Below, in pieces: positions 10,347 through 22,663 of a DNA stretch of 64,000 nucleotides. The notes below the pieces were generated by a model that saw nothing but the letters and a program-made list of their open reading frames with translations, had not been told where the DNA came from and ran no database searches. The DNA lies in contig NC_081413.1 in the NCBI RefSeq assembly GCF_030272615.1, positions 555,731,136-555,795,135 on the forward strand. Direction: 5' to 3'. Source of the DNA: Cryptomeria japonica (taxonomy: Eukaryota > Streptophyta > Pinopsida > Cupressales > Cupressaceae). The first letter of the stretch is position 1; the number at the start of each line of letters is the position of its first letter. Made by a program: the position numbers and the translations under genes.

Positions 10347-12411
10347 GAGCTCTTTGTTATCATGGATGTATTTGACATAGATGAACTATTAGGTAAAAAT
10401 CCCCCACCACAACCCCCTCCTCCTCCTCCTCCACATCCACCACCACCACCACCTCCACCTCCACTTCCACCCCCTAGATTGGATGAAATTCGTTTAAGAG
10501 AACGAATTAATGAAAACCTACAAGTGATTGAACAAAACATTGCTGCTATCCAAAATGAGCAAATCACGCCACCCCATCTTGTAGAGTTTGCAAAATCAAT
10601 GCAAACTGTTGTCGAGTCAGTTAGATCTGTTGATTCTCAATTAGATCAATTTCATAGACGATGACAAGAGTTGTGTGATTTTTATGCCGATGGTTTAACT
10701 TATAGGCAAATCACTGATTTGAAAATAACCAAAGCTCATTTATGTCCATATTTTACTAACCCAAAAACAAGAGAACCAATGCAACCTAACCAGAAAAGAA
10801 TTTCAATTAGGTGGTGTGTGCATCCAGAAATGGCTAGATACTTTTGGGATAGATGGTGGATGGTTTTTGATTATCCACCACATCGTAATTATGAGATCCC
10901 TTTTTATTGTTTGAAGAAATTATACTATGAGTTTGTAATGAACCAAAAACCAAATTATTTTAACATTAAGTCATTCTAGGGTGTTGGTCATGGAATGCCA
11001 TAGCATAGATTAGGGGCATGGAGTAATAATCCCCTACCGGATCCACCCATAGTTCCACTTGTTGCTCCATCGATTCCTGCAGATGTCCAAAATACATCAT
11101 TCATTTCGACATTAGATGTTTTGACTTCCCTCACAGGTAACCTGAGTGAGCAAGCTGCTCACATGGCATCTGCTCCTCGATGGATGCCACATATGTGTTC
11201 GAGTTGTCATGAGACGTGTGTAGGTCCTACTGCTGCTGTAGGATCTACTTCAATTCCAGTTGAGCATGATGCAACAGATGATAGTATGATGACATCTTAG
11301 ATGGATTTTCTTTGCTCGAATGTTCATCTTGACTAGGTATAGATATATATATACATGTACATGTCAATCTTTTAATACTTCATTAAATATAGGTATAAAC
11401 TAAGTGCATCTCTTTTTTTTATACAATCTAATACTTCATTAAATAAATTTTGTTTATGTAGATAAGAACTACACCTAATATTAGAGTCAATATTGCATCT
11501 ACTGGAACACAACTCGGCACACCTTATGGGGTATAGTATAAATTTCTATCTAGACATTGTACTAACTTTTTAAGTTAATATGTTATCATCGTATACTATA
11601 TAAATTTTCATGTTGATACATTGAATGCTTCTTTCTCCAAGATTCAGGTCATGAGGGACCCTCTACATCACATCAAGAAGAGGGTCTGACTACTGTGACA
11701 CCATCTATGGTATGTATCTTATAATTCTTAAATTAAATATGAAATCTTACAACATTGTAAGTTAACTTGAAATTATTTAGTACACATATATATGTTCACT
11801 AAATATGATCTCATTAAATGCATGTATGCAGGTGGACACTACCATTAGGATAGGTTATCCTCATAATTTTGCTTAGAGCCAATTTGAACAAACATCAACA
11901 TCCTTTGAGGTATTAATATGTAATACTTAATTTGATCTTATTTTGACTCTTAATTTAAGATTTAATTGGACACTTTGAATTTGACCTTGTACAGGAGTTA
12001 GCTAGCACTACATTTGGTGTTGCTACTACACAAGATACTGCTAGAGGATCTGATGAGCATATGATAAGTTTGTAACTTAATTTATGAATTCTACTATATT
12101 TGATAAATGATTCTTTTAATAGTTAATTTCAAGTAATATTTTAATATTATTTTTTTATTGTATAGCATGAGATGGGTGGATCTGGACCACGTCCCGGGGA
12201 CAAGAGAGATACTGCTAGAGGATCTGATGAGCATATGGTAAGTTTGTAACTTAATTTATGAATTCTACTATATTTGATAAATGATTCTTTTAATAGTTAA
12301 TTTCAAGTAATATTTTAATATTATTTTTTTCTTATAGAGCATGAGACAGGTGGATTTGGACCACGTCCCGGGGACAAAAGACCACAGGATGTTATTGATG
12401 ATAGCACTTAG
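10347..12411 (+). pseudogene. Second transposon gene (copy X): proline-tract protein with many small exons
   Basis: Function unknown. The first recognisable exon (about 10347-11336, after acceptor TATGCAG) encodes FDIDELLG, then a run of about 30 prolines, then a helical stretch (RLRERINENLQVIEQNIAAIQ), then a domain rich in W and Y (ISIRWCVHPEMARYFWDRWW). Small exons with plant-type GT/AG borders follow, ending with repeated 72-nt exons. The frame is broken by TGA at 10662-10664 (also present in copy A), TAG at 10977-10979 and further stops near 11000 and 11298. One stop, at 10662, is shared; the others are private to X. Its 3' end faces the transposase gene. It may be an accessory DNA-binding protein, by analogy with two-gene plant transposons; that is only inference. 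Confidence 0.7.
12034..12381 (+). repeat. 174-bp tandem repeat carrying a 72-nt exon (copy X, two units)
   Basis: The block from GATACTGCTAGAGG recurs 174 bp further on, including the intron with its GTAAGTTTG donor. Each unit carries one 72-nt exon (24 codons), so unit number can change without loss of frame. In the first unit the donor is ATAAG, a change from GTAAG. Copy A has one more unit. Confidence 0.85.
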
Positions 12412-13523
12412 ATTTTACTATTTATTTGGCTTTGATATGTACTTTTTTATGGACTTTACACATTTGTTTACATGTGCACATACTTTATATATATGGATAG
12501 TTGCATAATAGGATTAGATCATATATATTTTGTGCATACTTTATATATTTTGTGCACATTAGATATTATGTGGAGTGAACATCATGTTACCATCTAGATA
12601 TATATATGGATTAGATATTATATGGATTATGTGGACTTGAAATTTTACTGTTTATTTGGCTCTGATATGTACTATTTTATGGGCTTTACATATTTGTTTA
12701 CACATGCACACATACTTTATATATATGGATAGTTGCATAATAGGATTAGATCATATATATTATGTGGACTTGAAATTATGTGCACATTAGATCATATATA
12801 TTGACTTGAAATTATGTGGACTTGAAATTTTATTTATGGAAGTTGTGCTTAAACAACTTTATAGGCAATATGTGGACTTGTAATTTTATTTTTGGAATTT
12901 CATTTAAATAGTTCTTGTGATTAGATAAACTAAAGGTGCATACATCATGAACTAAGTATCAAAACATATCTTATAATTATAACATATTCTAAATTAAAAA
13001 GTATCAAAACAAAATTAAAACATAATTATCTCATTCATAAATTTGACCAATAGTCTCTCATTTATGTATATTGTACACAAAATGTAATAAAGAAGACATA
13101 TCTAAAATAAAATAAACAATCTATTTAAATTATAATAATAAGTATTTATATCTCTCAAAATACAACATAAAGTATGCACAAACAATAGTAGTCATTGAGG
13201 CCAATTCTACTCTGCGAGACCTGGAAAAAATAAATACATATGATTAATTTTTATAATCAGGATGCATTGATTTAAAATACAAAGGGATTTGCCTTAAGGG
13301 TACCAAAATTTAACTTATTTGTAATTATTCAAAATGAAACATAAAGTATGCACAAATAACTTTGTTTTCATTGATGCCTTCTACTTGTGGTAGACCTGAA
13401 ACAAAATTTTACTAGATTAGAATTTATAATTATGATGCATGATATAAAATGCTATATATAATATGCATCATGACTTTTAAAAGGGAGGTGGATTAAGGGT
13501 TTAAATTATAACTTACTTGATAT
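12412..13523. other. Gene-free spacer between the convergent genes of copy X, with a 230-bp duplication
   Basis: AT-rich sequence. The segment from ATTTTACTATTTATTTGG (12412) is repeated about 230 bp later (12642) with few changes. The same duplication is found in the spacer of copy A (20020-20405), so it predates the split of the copies. No coding sequence seen. The 3' ends of both genes probably lie here. Confidence 0.75.
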
Positions 13524-15389
13524 TCATTTCGTTATACCATCTGCATCCTCTCTCTTTTGCAAAGCATCTATAATTGTCTCATGCTCTTCCATAGAGAGAG
13601 TCCATAATTGTTTATTAGCACGCCTGCCACGATATCTATCCAATTTTATATTAGTTTCCACTACCAAATGCGAGTAATGTATAATCTTCTTCTCTAATTC
13701 ATAATCTTCAAATGCAGGCAATCCATTCTTTCTTGTTAGATATTTGCGTAGCCAAGTGCCAACAACAACCACAAATCCTGTTGGATAGTCATAACCATCA
13801 TCATCTACTCGAGGAGTGGTTAGCTTATGTTTTGGCTCTACACATCGAGCCAACCAATACTTTGTCCCCTCTTCATTGTCCTTTAGTGCAACAACAGCAT
13901 AGACATGTCCTATGCACAAAACAATTTTATTTTAATATTTAATGAGAAATAAAAATAAAAATATACACTATAAGATTTCATAAATATGTACTATTTAATA
14001 AATCAAAACAAATTTCAAAAATAATTTTACCTTGTTGTATAAGATCTGAAATACGATCATAGTCATTTGATGCAAACATTTGATCCATATCTTCATCAGT
14101 TCTTTCATGCGGATCATTTGCATCTATGGGTGTCAATGATCTTTGTTGCCATTCTTCAACCCATTCTTTATTCTCACAAAATTCCCAATCTCCCGAAACA
14201 CAAAACTGACAAAAGAAAGCAAGTTGCCTTATGAATATAGTCCATGTGTTTGAATTAGAACTCTTAAATGAATGCCATTTAGCTGATCCAATGATGGTAT
14301 TTCAATCATGTTGAATAGGAATACTATCTTCCTCTATCAACCAGAAGAAATGTCGAATTGCAAAGTTTTCAGTTGATCCTTTTGACAACTTTGAATTGCA
14401 CCAATCTACAACTACACGAGCATCTATGAATTTCACTGCATCCTCGAATTTCAATTGTTCTCTAGAAAGAGCTCTTTTTATACAGGCACCAGCTCCATCG
14501 TGTTCCCCCTTACCATGTCCCGCTTCAAAAAAACTCCATAAATGTTGGGCATTGGTTATCTTGTGAACTTTGCATAGCCAATAAAACATTCTTGTATTTT
14601 TGAATTGTCCAGTGCAGTTATCTGACCATATTATATGTTGTTTCATGTCAATTTCTCTTTCCTTAAGATTATCATAAAATACCTCGAAGCAATGTTGAAC
14701 AAACTTTGAAGAGTGTAATCGATTATCACTAACATAGAAATGATACTCCCTCAAAAAATTTCTGTTATCTTCTGTACTATCATAGTCATGTCTATATATA
14801 ATGTGCACAAATATGGCCACTTGCACCGAGTTGTAGTATTGTGATTGAGTTTCCTTTTGTGGTTTTAGAGTATAATTTTTTGCAAAATCCACAACTGATA
14901 CTATTGTTCCAACTGGAAATGTGTTCTTGCATATGCGAAATTGTCCATCAAGCCATCAGGCATGTTGGGAATGTTTCACATATTTTGGAACAATATGAGT
15001 TTTAAACTCACTAATAAATGCATTAACACTATTCTGTTTTGTAATCAATTCTAAACGTTTCCCCATCTTTCCATCCTTTAGAGGGTATTCTATATTTTTA
15101 AATCTCCTAACATCAACCATTTTTTGTCCAAACTCAGATGAAACATGTTCATGCAAACATTCACCTATCGAAGAATAGTTCCCACATAAATTGCAAAGGC
15201 CATAAATGCATGAACTGGAAAGAAATAATTGTTCATTAGGTGGTTTACAAAATAAACTTCCAATAAAATCTTTTATAGTTTCAGGTGGAACATAAACACC
15301 ACAATCCTGCACAAGATCATTACCATGCAACATACAACGTATATATCAAAAAACATCATAATAGTAACGAAACTGAACATGTGTTTTAC
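13524..15389 (-). pseudogene. DDE-like transposase, C-terminal half (copy X)
   Basis: The minus-strand frame continues the N-terminal half at 26234-27391, from which it was separated by the insertion of copy A. It shows VVDFAKNY near 14890 (probable first catalytic Asp), WSDNCTGQFKN near 14630 (probable second Asp) and FEAGHGKGEHDGAGACIKRA near 14510 (possible Glu). A short intron separates the last exon (13524-13909). Stops: a CGA-to-TGA change near 14955 and a TGT-to-TGA change near 14302; copy A keeps the sense codons at both places. The catalytic assignment rests on motif spacing only. Confidence 0.8.
15386..15389. repeat. Target-site duplication of copy A, left (TTAC)
   Basis: TTAC lies directly before the left TIR and recurs directly after the right TIR (26230-26233). 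The empty site, as seen in copy A's own transposase gene near 17691, has one TTAC (reverse strand), which proves a 4-bp duplication. Confidence 0.93.
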
Positions 15390-15412
15390 GGGTCAGTGCA
15401 AGAAGATGAGTC
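15390..15412 (+). repeat. Left terminal inverted repeat of copy A
   Basis: It starts GGGTCAGTGCAAG and ends ATGAGTC. It agrees with the right TIR at 18 of 23 positions: GGGT, GTGCAAG and ATGAGTC are identical. Confidence 0.92.
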
Positions 15413-15433
15413 CACTTTTTGGCCAAAAAGTGG
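15412..15433. repeat. Perfect 22-bp palindrome next to the TIR
   Basis: The half-site CCACTTTTTGG is followed by its exact reverse complement. The same palindrome lies next to the outer TIR of X (28540-28561), but I do not see it at the right end of A. It may be a one-sided binding site for a dimeric protein. Confidence 0.9.
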
Positions 15434-16271
15434 AAGTGTTTTCCCTGTTTTTCAGATTTTGTCTCACTTGAGCTTAAATTTTGAAACACTTAGAGATTGA
15501 ATCTTGGAAAAAGTCAGTAATATAAAAGATAGCTCTCTGAGTGTTCTTTTCAAATATGTAATTTATTTTAATACCCACATAATAAAAAATAAATTTTTGA
15601 ATGGATTTCTAAAAACTATGTTTTAAAAATGTCTGTTTCAGGACCATACCATGCATGTGTATGACCCACACTTTTTGACACAATTAAAATTATTTTCTCA
15701 AACCGTTTTGGGAAATGGTTTGTAACACATTGAAGATTGATGAGCATATTTTTCTATATTTTTTTTCAAATATTTTTTTTTAATTAATTTTTTAATGGCC
15801 GTAATTATCTTTTTAAAAATTTGACGTGTACAACCCACATAATTTGACGTAAACTTAGCATTTTTTGATTTTTTTTTTTTTAAATTGAAAATATTTTTGT
15901 GTAGATTGATGACATATAATTTTTTTTTCAAAATTCATTAAAATAAATAAGTTATTAAATTAAGAAAATTAGTTAATATTTCAAATTTATGAACCTGATT
16001 TAGTATAAATTAAATGAAAAATAGTTAAAATAATTAATTTTTAAACTAATTTACATATTTAGAATCTAGACAGTATAATCTGAAATGGGCTTCAATTCCG
16101 TATAAAAATTCTTTGATTAGAGGCACGTAAACTATTTCATTTCATCATATTTGTGCTTTCATTCATGGAGCTTTGAATTTGTAGGTTAATGTCTCAGGTG
16201 TGGCCATCCCAGGCCTATACAGGGCCTAATCCCAAGGCAAGTGGCGGGTTGTGAATTCAAATTTTGCATAA
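15434..16271. other. Gene-free left arm of copy A
   Basis: AT-rich sequence, matched by 27700-28540 in X (reverse strand). No coding sequence seen. It probably holds the transposase promoter; I cannot assign a TATA box with confidence. Confidence 0.6.
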
Positions 16272-16353
16272 TAAAACGGGGGCCCGTTTCATTTTTTGCC
16301 CGTTGGATTTAACAACGGGCCCCCGTTATTTAAATAACGGGCCCCCGTTTCTA
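16272..16353. repeat. Left subterminal palindromic repeats of copy A
   Basis: Three copies of AACGGGGGCCCGTT-like words occur in both orientations just upstream of the transposase gene. The same words form an array at the right end (25863-26165) and in X (27567-27680). Confidence 0.88.
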
Positions 16354-16528
16354 AATAACTGTTACTGTAAAAAAAAAAATAGATTGCATCAATTTACCAC
16401 ACTATCATTGAAATCCGTACTGACAAAGATTTTTTACATCATTTGGCAGTACTTTTTAATATTTTTTACACGATTTTTTGAAGAACTCAATAAAAAAAAT
16501 ATTATTTCTTGAAGATGAGTTTGTAAAA

Positions 16529-19500
16529 ATGGGTTCTAAGCAACGTCAAAAGAAAAAAAAGAGGACAATGACAGTGGACGAAATTCAAGCACAAAGAGAG
16601 GAGGCAAAACGCCAAAGAGATCGAAGATCACAACAACAGCAATTGAATAACACTTCTGAAGCATCTAGTTCAGTGCCTGTTGTAGATGGGACCATTGAAG
16701 ACATCATGATGGATGCAAAAAATGTAGAACCACACACGGGTATGACTGTTGATGCAAATGTTGATGTGGATGTGAGTCCTGGTATGTTTTTAAATCCTGA
16801 TGACTATGATGCCAATCAAATTGCTGATTTAAATGAAGCTGGATATAAATTTCATACACCAATACGAAAAGAAATAAAAATTGAAAATATTACACCACCC
16901 TCTCTAAAAGAAAATGAATGTAATTTGTTTACTATTGATAGCAATGTGGTAGATAATCTTAATGGGTTAGTTTCTTGGAGACAAATTAGAACACATGCAA
17001 ACAGATTATATAAACAATTTTTCTATAATAAAAAGTTAGGATTCCAATGTCAATTAATGCTATAATTAATAAAAATGTTAAAAATGCGTAAAGTCATGAA
17101 AAAAATAGGTATTTATGCAAAACCAAAAAGAAAAGATGAATCATATAAGCAAGTTGTATCTACTGTTGCCAGTGCCATCAATTCTATAGGAAAAACAAGT
17201 CGATCTAAAGATAAGAATGCAGCACGTAGAGTTATAACGACTGCTATAGTTGACAAAATGATTGTTAGTAAAAGAATGTTAAGTGATATAAGTGGCTATT
17301 TGAACTTACATCGTAGAACCTTGTCAAGAGGGGCCAAAAGAAGAGACACAATTGAAATTGATCCACTAAACCATTGTTGGATTTTTAGTGGTAGACTTCA
17401 AAGGTCGGACATGAAATTAAATGATGAAACTAAACAATTAATTGCAAAATTTTGGCATGATAACACTAGAGTTTCATCAAATGCTAGAGATGTTTTAAAG
17501 TTAAGGGTGGGATCAAAAATTCGTGATCCTCATCCAAAACATTTTCTTGACATGACTCAAACTGAATTCTTTAAAAAATTTAGTGATGAATCCGTGTTAA
17601 TGAATTTACGAATTAGTCAAAGACCATTTGAAAAATGCAAACCCTGGTATGTTAAAATCAATAAACAAAGAATATCTTGTTGTTGTAAAACTCATGTCCA
17701 GTTTCATTACTATTATGATGTTTTTCGATATATTCGTTGTATGTTGCATGGTAATGATCTTGTGCAGGATTGTGGTGTTTATGTTCCACCTGAAACTATA
17801 AAAGATTTTATTGGAAGTTTATTTTGTAAACCACCTAATGAACAATTATTTCTTTCCAGTTCATGCATTTATGGTCCTTGCAATTTATGTGGGAACTATT
17901 CTTTGATAGGTGAATGTTTACATGAACATGTTTCATCTGAGTTTGGACAAAAAATGGTTTATGTTAGGAGATTTAAAAATATAGAATACCCTCTAAAGGA
18001 TGGAAAGATGGGGAAACGTTTAGAATTGATTATAGAACAGAATAGTGTGAATGCATTTATTAGTGAGTTTAAAACTCATATTGTTCCAAAATATGTGAAA
18101 CATTCCCAACATGCCCGATGGCTTGATGGACAGTTCGCATATGCAAGAACACATTTCCAGTTGGAACAATAGTATCAGTTGTGGATTTTGCAGAAAATTA
18201 TACTCTAAAACCACAAGAGGAAACTCAATCACAATACTACAACTCAGTGCAAGTGGCCATATTTGTGCACATTATATATAGACATGACATGACAATACAG
18301 AAGATAACAGAAATTTTTTGAGGGAGTATCATTTCTATGTTAGTGATAATCGATTACACTCTTCAGAGTTTGTCCAACATTGCTTCGAGGTATTTTATGA
18401 TAATCTTAAGGAAAGAGAAATTGACATGAAACAACATATGATATGGTCAGATAACTGCACTGGACAATTCAAAAATGCAAGAATGTTTTATTGGTTATGC
18501 AAAGTTCACAAGATAACCAATGTCCAACATTTATGGAGTTTTTTTGAAGCGGGACATGGTAAGGGGGAACACGATGGAGCCAGTGCCTGTATAAAAAGAG
18601 CTCTTCCTAAAGAACAATTGAAATTTGAGGATGCAGTGAAATTCAGAGATGCTCGTGCAATTGTAGATTGGTGTAATTCAAAGTTGTCAAAAGGATCAAC
18701 TGAAAACTCTGCAATTCGACGTTTCTTCTGGTTGATAGAGGAAGATAGTATTCCTATTCGACATGATTGTAATACCATCATTGGATCAGCTAAATGGCAT
18801 TCGTTTAAGAGTTCTAATTCAAACACATGGACTATATTCACAAGGCAACTTGCTTGCTTTTGTCAATTTTGTGTTTCCGGAGATTGGGAATTTTGTGAGA
18901 ATAAAGAATGGGTTGAAGAATGGCAACAAAGATCATTGACACCCATATATGCAAATGATCTGCATGAAAGAACTGATGAAGATATGGATCAAATGTTTGC
19001 ATCAAATGACTATGATCGCATTTCAGATCTTATACAACAAGGTAAAATTATTTTTGAAATTTGTTTTGATTTATTAAATAGTACATAAATTTATGAAATC
19101 TTACAGTGTATATTTTTGTTTTTATTTCTCATTAAATATTAAAATAAAATTGTTTTGTGCATAGGACATGTCTATGCTATTGTTGCACCAGAGGACAATG
19201 AAGAGGGGACAAAGTATTGGTTGGCTCGATGTGTAGAGCCAAAACATAAGCTAACTACTCCTCGAGTAGATGATGATGGTTATGACTATCCAACAAGATC
19301 TGTGGTTGTTGTTGGCACTTGGCTACGCAAATATCTAACAAGAAAGAATGGATTGCCCGCATTAGAAGATTATGAATTAGAGATGAAGATTATACATTAC
19401 TCACATTTGGTAGTGGCAACTAATATAAAATTGGATAGATATCGTGGCAGCCCTGTTAATAAACAATTATGGACTCTCTCTATGGAAGAGCACGAGACAA

Positions 19501-19550
19501 TTATAGATGCTTTGCAAAAGAGAGAGGATGCAGATGGTATAACAAAATGA
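16529..19550 (+). pseudogene. DDE-like transposase of the two-gene transposon (copy A)
   Basis: The start (ATG 16529) is shared with X (27391). The N-terminus is very basic (GSKQRQKKKKR), followed by a Q-rich acidic region. The middle part has HRRTLSRGAKRRD and two cysteine pairs (CIYGPCNLCGNYS near 17870). The C-terminal catalytic-like region has VVDFAENY near 18185, WSDNCTGQFKN near 18447 and FEAGHGKGEHDGASACIKRA near 18545. Exon 1 ends near 19041, a 123-bp GT..AG intron follows, and exon 2 is 19165-19550. Lesions: TAA at 17063 (a Gln codon in X), one base missing near 18137 and one near 18286. About 965 aa before decay. The D..D..E reading is motif-based; I did not recognise a named superfamily from the protein alone. 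Confidence 0.85.
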
Positions 19551-20409
19551 ATCTAGTAAAATTTTGTTTCAAGTCTACCACAAGTAGAAGGCATCAATGA
19601 AAACAAAGTTATTTAAATAGACTGTTTATTTTATTTTAGATATGTATTCTTGATTACATTTTGTGTACAATATACATAAATGAGAGACTATTGGTCAAAT
19701 TTATGAACGAGATAATTATGTTTTAATCAAGTTCTATTCATTATATTTGTTAAATGATACTTTTTAATTTAGAATATGTTATAATTATAAGATATGTTTC
19801 GATACTTAGTTCATGATGTATGCACATTTAGTTTATCTAATCACAAGAACTATTTAAATGAAATTCCAAAAATAAAATTACAAGTCCACGTAATGCCTAT
19901 AAAGTTGTTTAAGCACAACTTCCATAAATAAAATTTCAAGTCCACATAATATATAAAGTATGCACAAAATTTCAAGTCAATATATATGATCTAATGTGCA
20001 CATAATTTCAAGTCCACATAATATCTAATGGGTACAATACACATAAAGTATGCACATAATATATATGATCTAATCCTATTATGAAACTATCCATATATAT
20101 AAAGTATGTGTGTGCACGTGTAAACAAATATGTAAAGCCCATAAAATAGTACATATCAGAGCCAAATAAACAGTAAAATTTCAAGTCCACATAATCCATA
20201 TAATATCTAATCCATATATATGTCTAGATGGTAACAGGATGTTCACTCCACATAATATCTAATGTGCACAAAATATATAAAGTATGCACAAAATATATAT
20301 GATCTAATCCTATTATGCAACTATCCATATATATAAAGTATGTGCACGTGTAAACAAACGTGTAAAGTCCATAAAAAAGTACATATCAAAGCCAAATAAA
20401 TAGTAAAAT
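19551..20409. other. Gene-free spacer between the convergent genes of copy A
   Basis: AT-rich sequence homologous to 12412-13523 of X on the other strand, including the tandem duplication (about 20020-20405). It is shorter than its X counterpart. No gene seen. Confidence 0.7.
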
Positions 20410-22657
20410 CTAAGTGCTATCATCAATAACATCTCGTGGTCTCTTGTCCCCGGGACATGGTCCAGATCCACCTGTCTCATGCTGTACAATAAAAAAATAA
20501 TATTAAAATATTACTAGAAATTAACTATTAAAGGAATCATTTATCAAATATAGTAGAATTCATAAATTAAGTTACAAACTTACCATATGCTCATCAGATC
20601 CTCTAGCAGTATCTCTCTTGTCCCCAGGACGTGGTCTAGATCCACCTGTCTCATGCTATACAATAAAAAAATAATATTAAAATATTACTTGAAATTAACT
20701 TTTAAAAGAATCATTTATCAAATATAGTAGAATTCATAAATTAAGTTACAAACTTACCATATGCTCATCAGATCCTATAGCAGTATCTCTCTTGTCCCCG
20801 GGACGTGGTCCAGATCCACTTGTCTCATGTTGTACAATAAAAAAATAATATTAAAATATTACTTGAAATTAACTATTAAAAGAATCATTTATCAAATATA
20901 GTAGAATTCATAAATTAAGTTACAAACTTACCATATGCTCATCAGACCCTCTAGCAGTATCTCCTCTAGCAGTATCTTGTGCAGTATCAACACCAAATGT
21001 AGTGCTAGCTAACTCCTGTACAAGGTCAAATTCAAAGTGTCCAATTAAATCTTCAATTAAGAGTCAAAATAAGATCAAATTAAGTATTACATATTAATAC
21101 CTCAAAGGATGTCGATGTACATTCAAATTGGCTCTGATCAAAATTATGAGGATAACCTATCCTAATGGTAGTGTCCACCTGCATACATGCATTTAATGAA
21201 ATCATATTTAGTGAACATATATATGTGTACTAAATAATTTCAAGTTAAGTTACAATATTGTAAGAGTTCATATTTAATTTAAGAATTATAAGATACATAC
21301 CATAGATGGTGTCACAATAGTCAGACCCTCTTCTCGATGTGATGTAGAGGGTCCCTCATGACCTGAATCTTGGAGAAAGAAGCATTCAATGTATCAACAT
21401 GAAAATTTATATAGTATACGATGATAACATATTAACTTTAAAAGATCTAGTACAATGTCTAGATAGAAATTTATACTATACCCCATAAGGTGTGCCGAGT
21501 TGTGTTCTAGTAGATGCAATATTGACTCTAATATTAGGCGTAGTCCTTATCTACATAAACAAGATTTATTTAATGAAGTATTAGATTGTATAAAAAAAGA
21601 GATGCACTTATTTTATACCTATATTTAATGAAGTACATAAAAAGATTGACATGTACATGTATATATATCTATACCTGGTCAAGATGAACATCCGAGCAAA
21701 GAAAATCCATATAAGATGTCATCATACTATCATCTGTTGCATCATGCTCATCTAGAACTGAAGTAGATCCTGCAGCAGTAGTAGGACCTACACACATCTG
21801 ATGACAACTCGAACACATATGTGGCATCCATCAAGGAGCAGATGCCATGTGAGCAGCTTGCTCACTCAGGTTACCTGTGAGGGAAGTCAAAGCATCTAAT
21901 GTCGAAATGAATGATGTATTTTGGACATCTACAGGAATCGATGGAGAAACAAGTGGAACTATGGGTGGATCCGGTAGGGGATTATTACTCCGTGCCCCTA
22001 ATCTATGCTGTGGCATTCCACGACCAACACCCTGGAATGACTTAATATCAAAATAATTTGGTTTTTGGTTCATTACAAACTCACAGTATAATTTCTTCAA
22101 AAAATAAAAAGGGACCTCATAATTACGATGTGGTGGATAATCAAAAACCATCCACCATCTATCCCAAAAGTATCTAGCCATTTCTAGATGCACACACCAC
22201 CTAATTGAAATTCTTTTCTGGTTAGGTTGCATTGGTTCTCTTGTTTTTGGGTTGGTAAAATATGGACATAAATGAGCTTTGGTTATTTTCAAATCAGTGA
22301 TTTGTCTATAAGTTAAACCATCGGCATAAAAATCACGCAACTCTTGTCATCGTCTATGAAATTGATCTAATTGAGAATCAACACTGACTCGACAATAGTT
22401 TGCATTGATTTTGCAAACTCTACAAGATGGGGTGGTGTGACTTGCTCATTTTGGATAGCAGCAATGTTTTGTTCAATCACTTGTAGGTTTTCATTAATTC
22501 GTTCTCTTAAACGAATTTCATCCAATCTAGGGGGTGGTGGTGGTGGTGGTGGTGGTGGTGGTGGTGGAGGTGGAGGAGGAGGAGGAGGGGGTTGTGGTGG
22601 GGGATTTTCACCTAATAGTTCATCTATGTCAAAGACATTCATGATAGCAAAGAACTC
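20410..22657 (-). pseudogene. Second transposon gene (copy A): proline-tract protein with repeated exons
   Basis: The visible exons, by GT/AG borders shared with X, are 21675-22657, 21482-21550, 21301-21362, 21101-21178, 20932-21015, 20758-20829, 20584-20655 and 20410-20481. The first encodes FDIDELLG, about 30 prolines, a helical segment and the conserved ISIRWCVHLEMARYFWDRWW block. The last three are 72 nt each and code for GGSGPRPGDKRDTARGS-like units. The final one ends KRPREVIDDST, with a possible nuclear localisation signal. Lesions: a 7-bp deletion near 22385 shifts the frame, and TGA stops occur near 22346 (shared with X) and 21832 (CGA in X). One duplicated exon has lost its acceptor AG. 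Function unknown. A 5' exon may lie upstream, because the first exon follows an acceptor-like TATGCAG. Confidence 0.72.
20584..21015 (-). repeat. 173-174-bp tandem repeat carrying a 72-nt exon (copy A, three units)
   Basis: Three successive units share the exon, donor and intron sequence, at a spacing of 173-174 bp (AGTATC at 20609, 20782 and 20956). Copy X has two units. Confidence 0.87.
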
Positions 22658-22663
22658 CTGCAT

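Larger units (their letters stand above)
9984..15389 (-). mobile_element. DNA transposon copy X, 3' portion (minus orientation)
   Basis: Read on the minus strand, this block is collinear with 17690-23024 of copy A. It holds the second half of the transposase gene (minus) and the facing second gene (plus). It is cut at the left by the chromovirus and at the right by the insertion of copy A. The other half of X is 26230-28582. Several coding lesions differ between X and A, so both have decayed independently. Confidence 0.9.
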
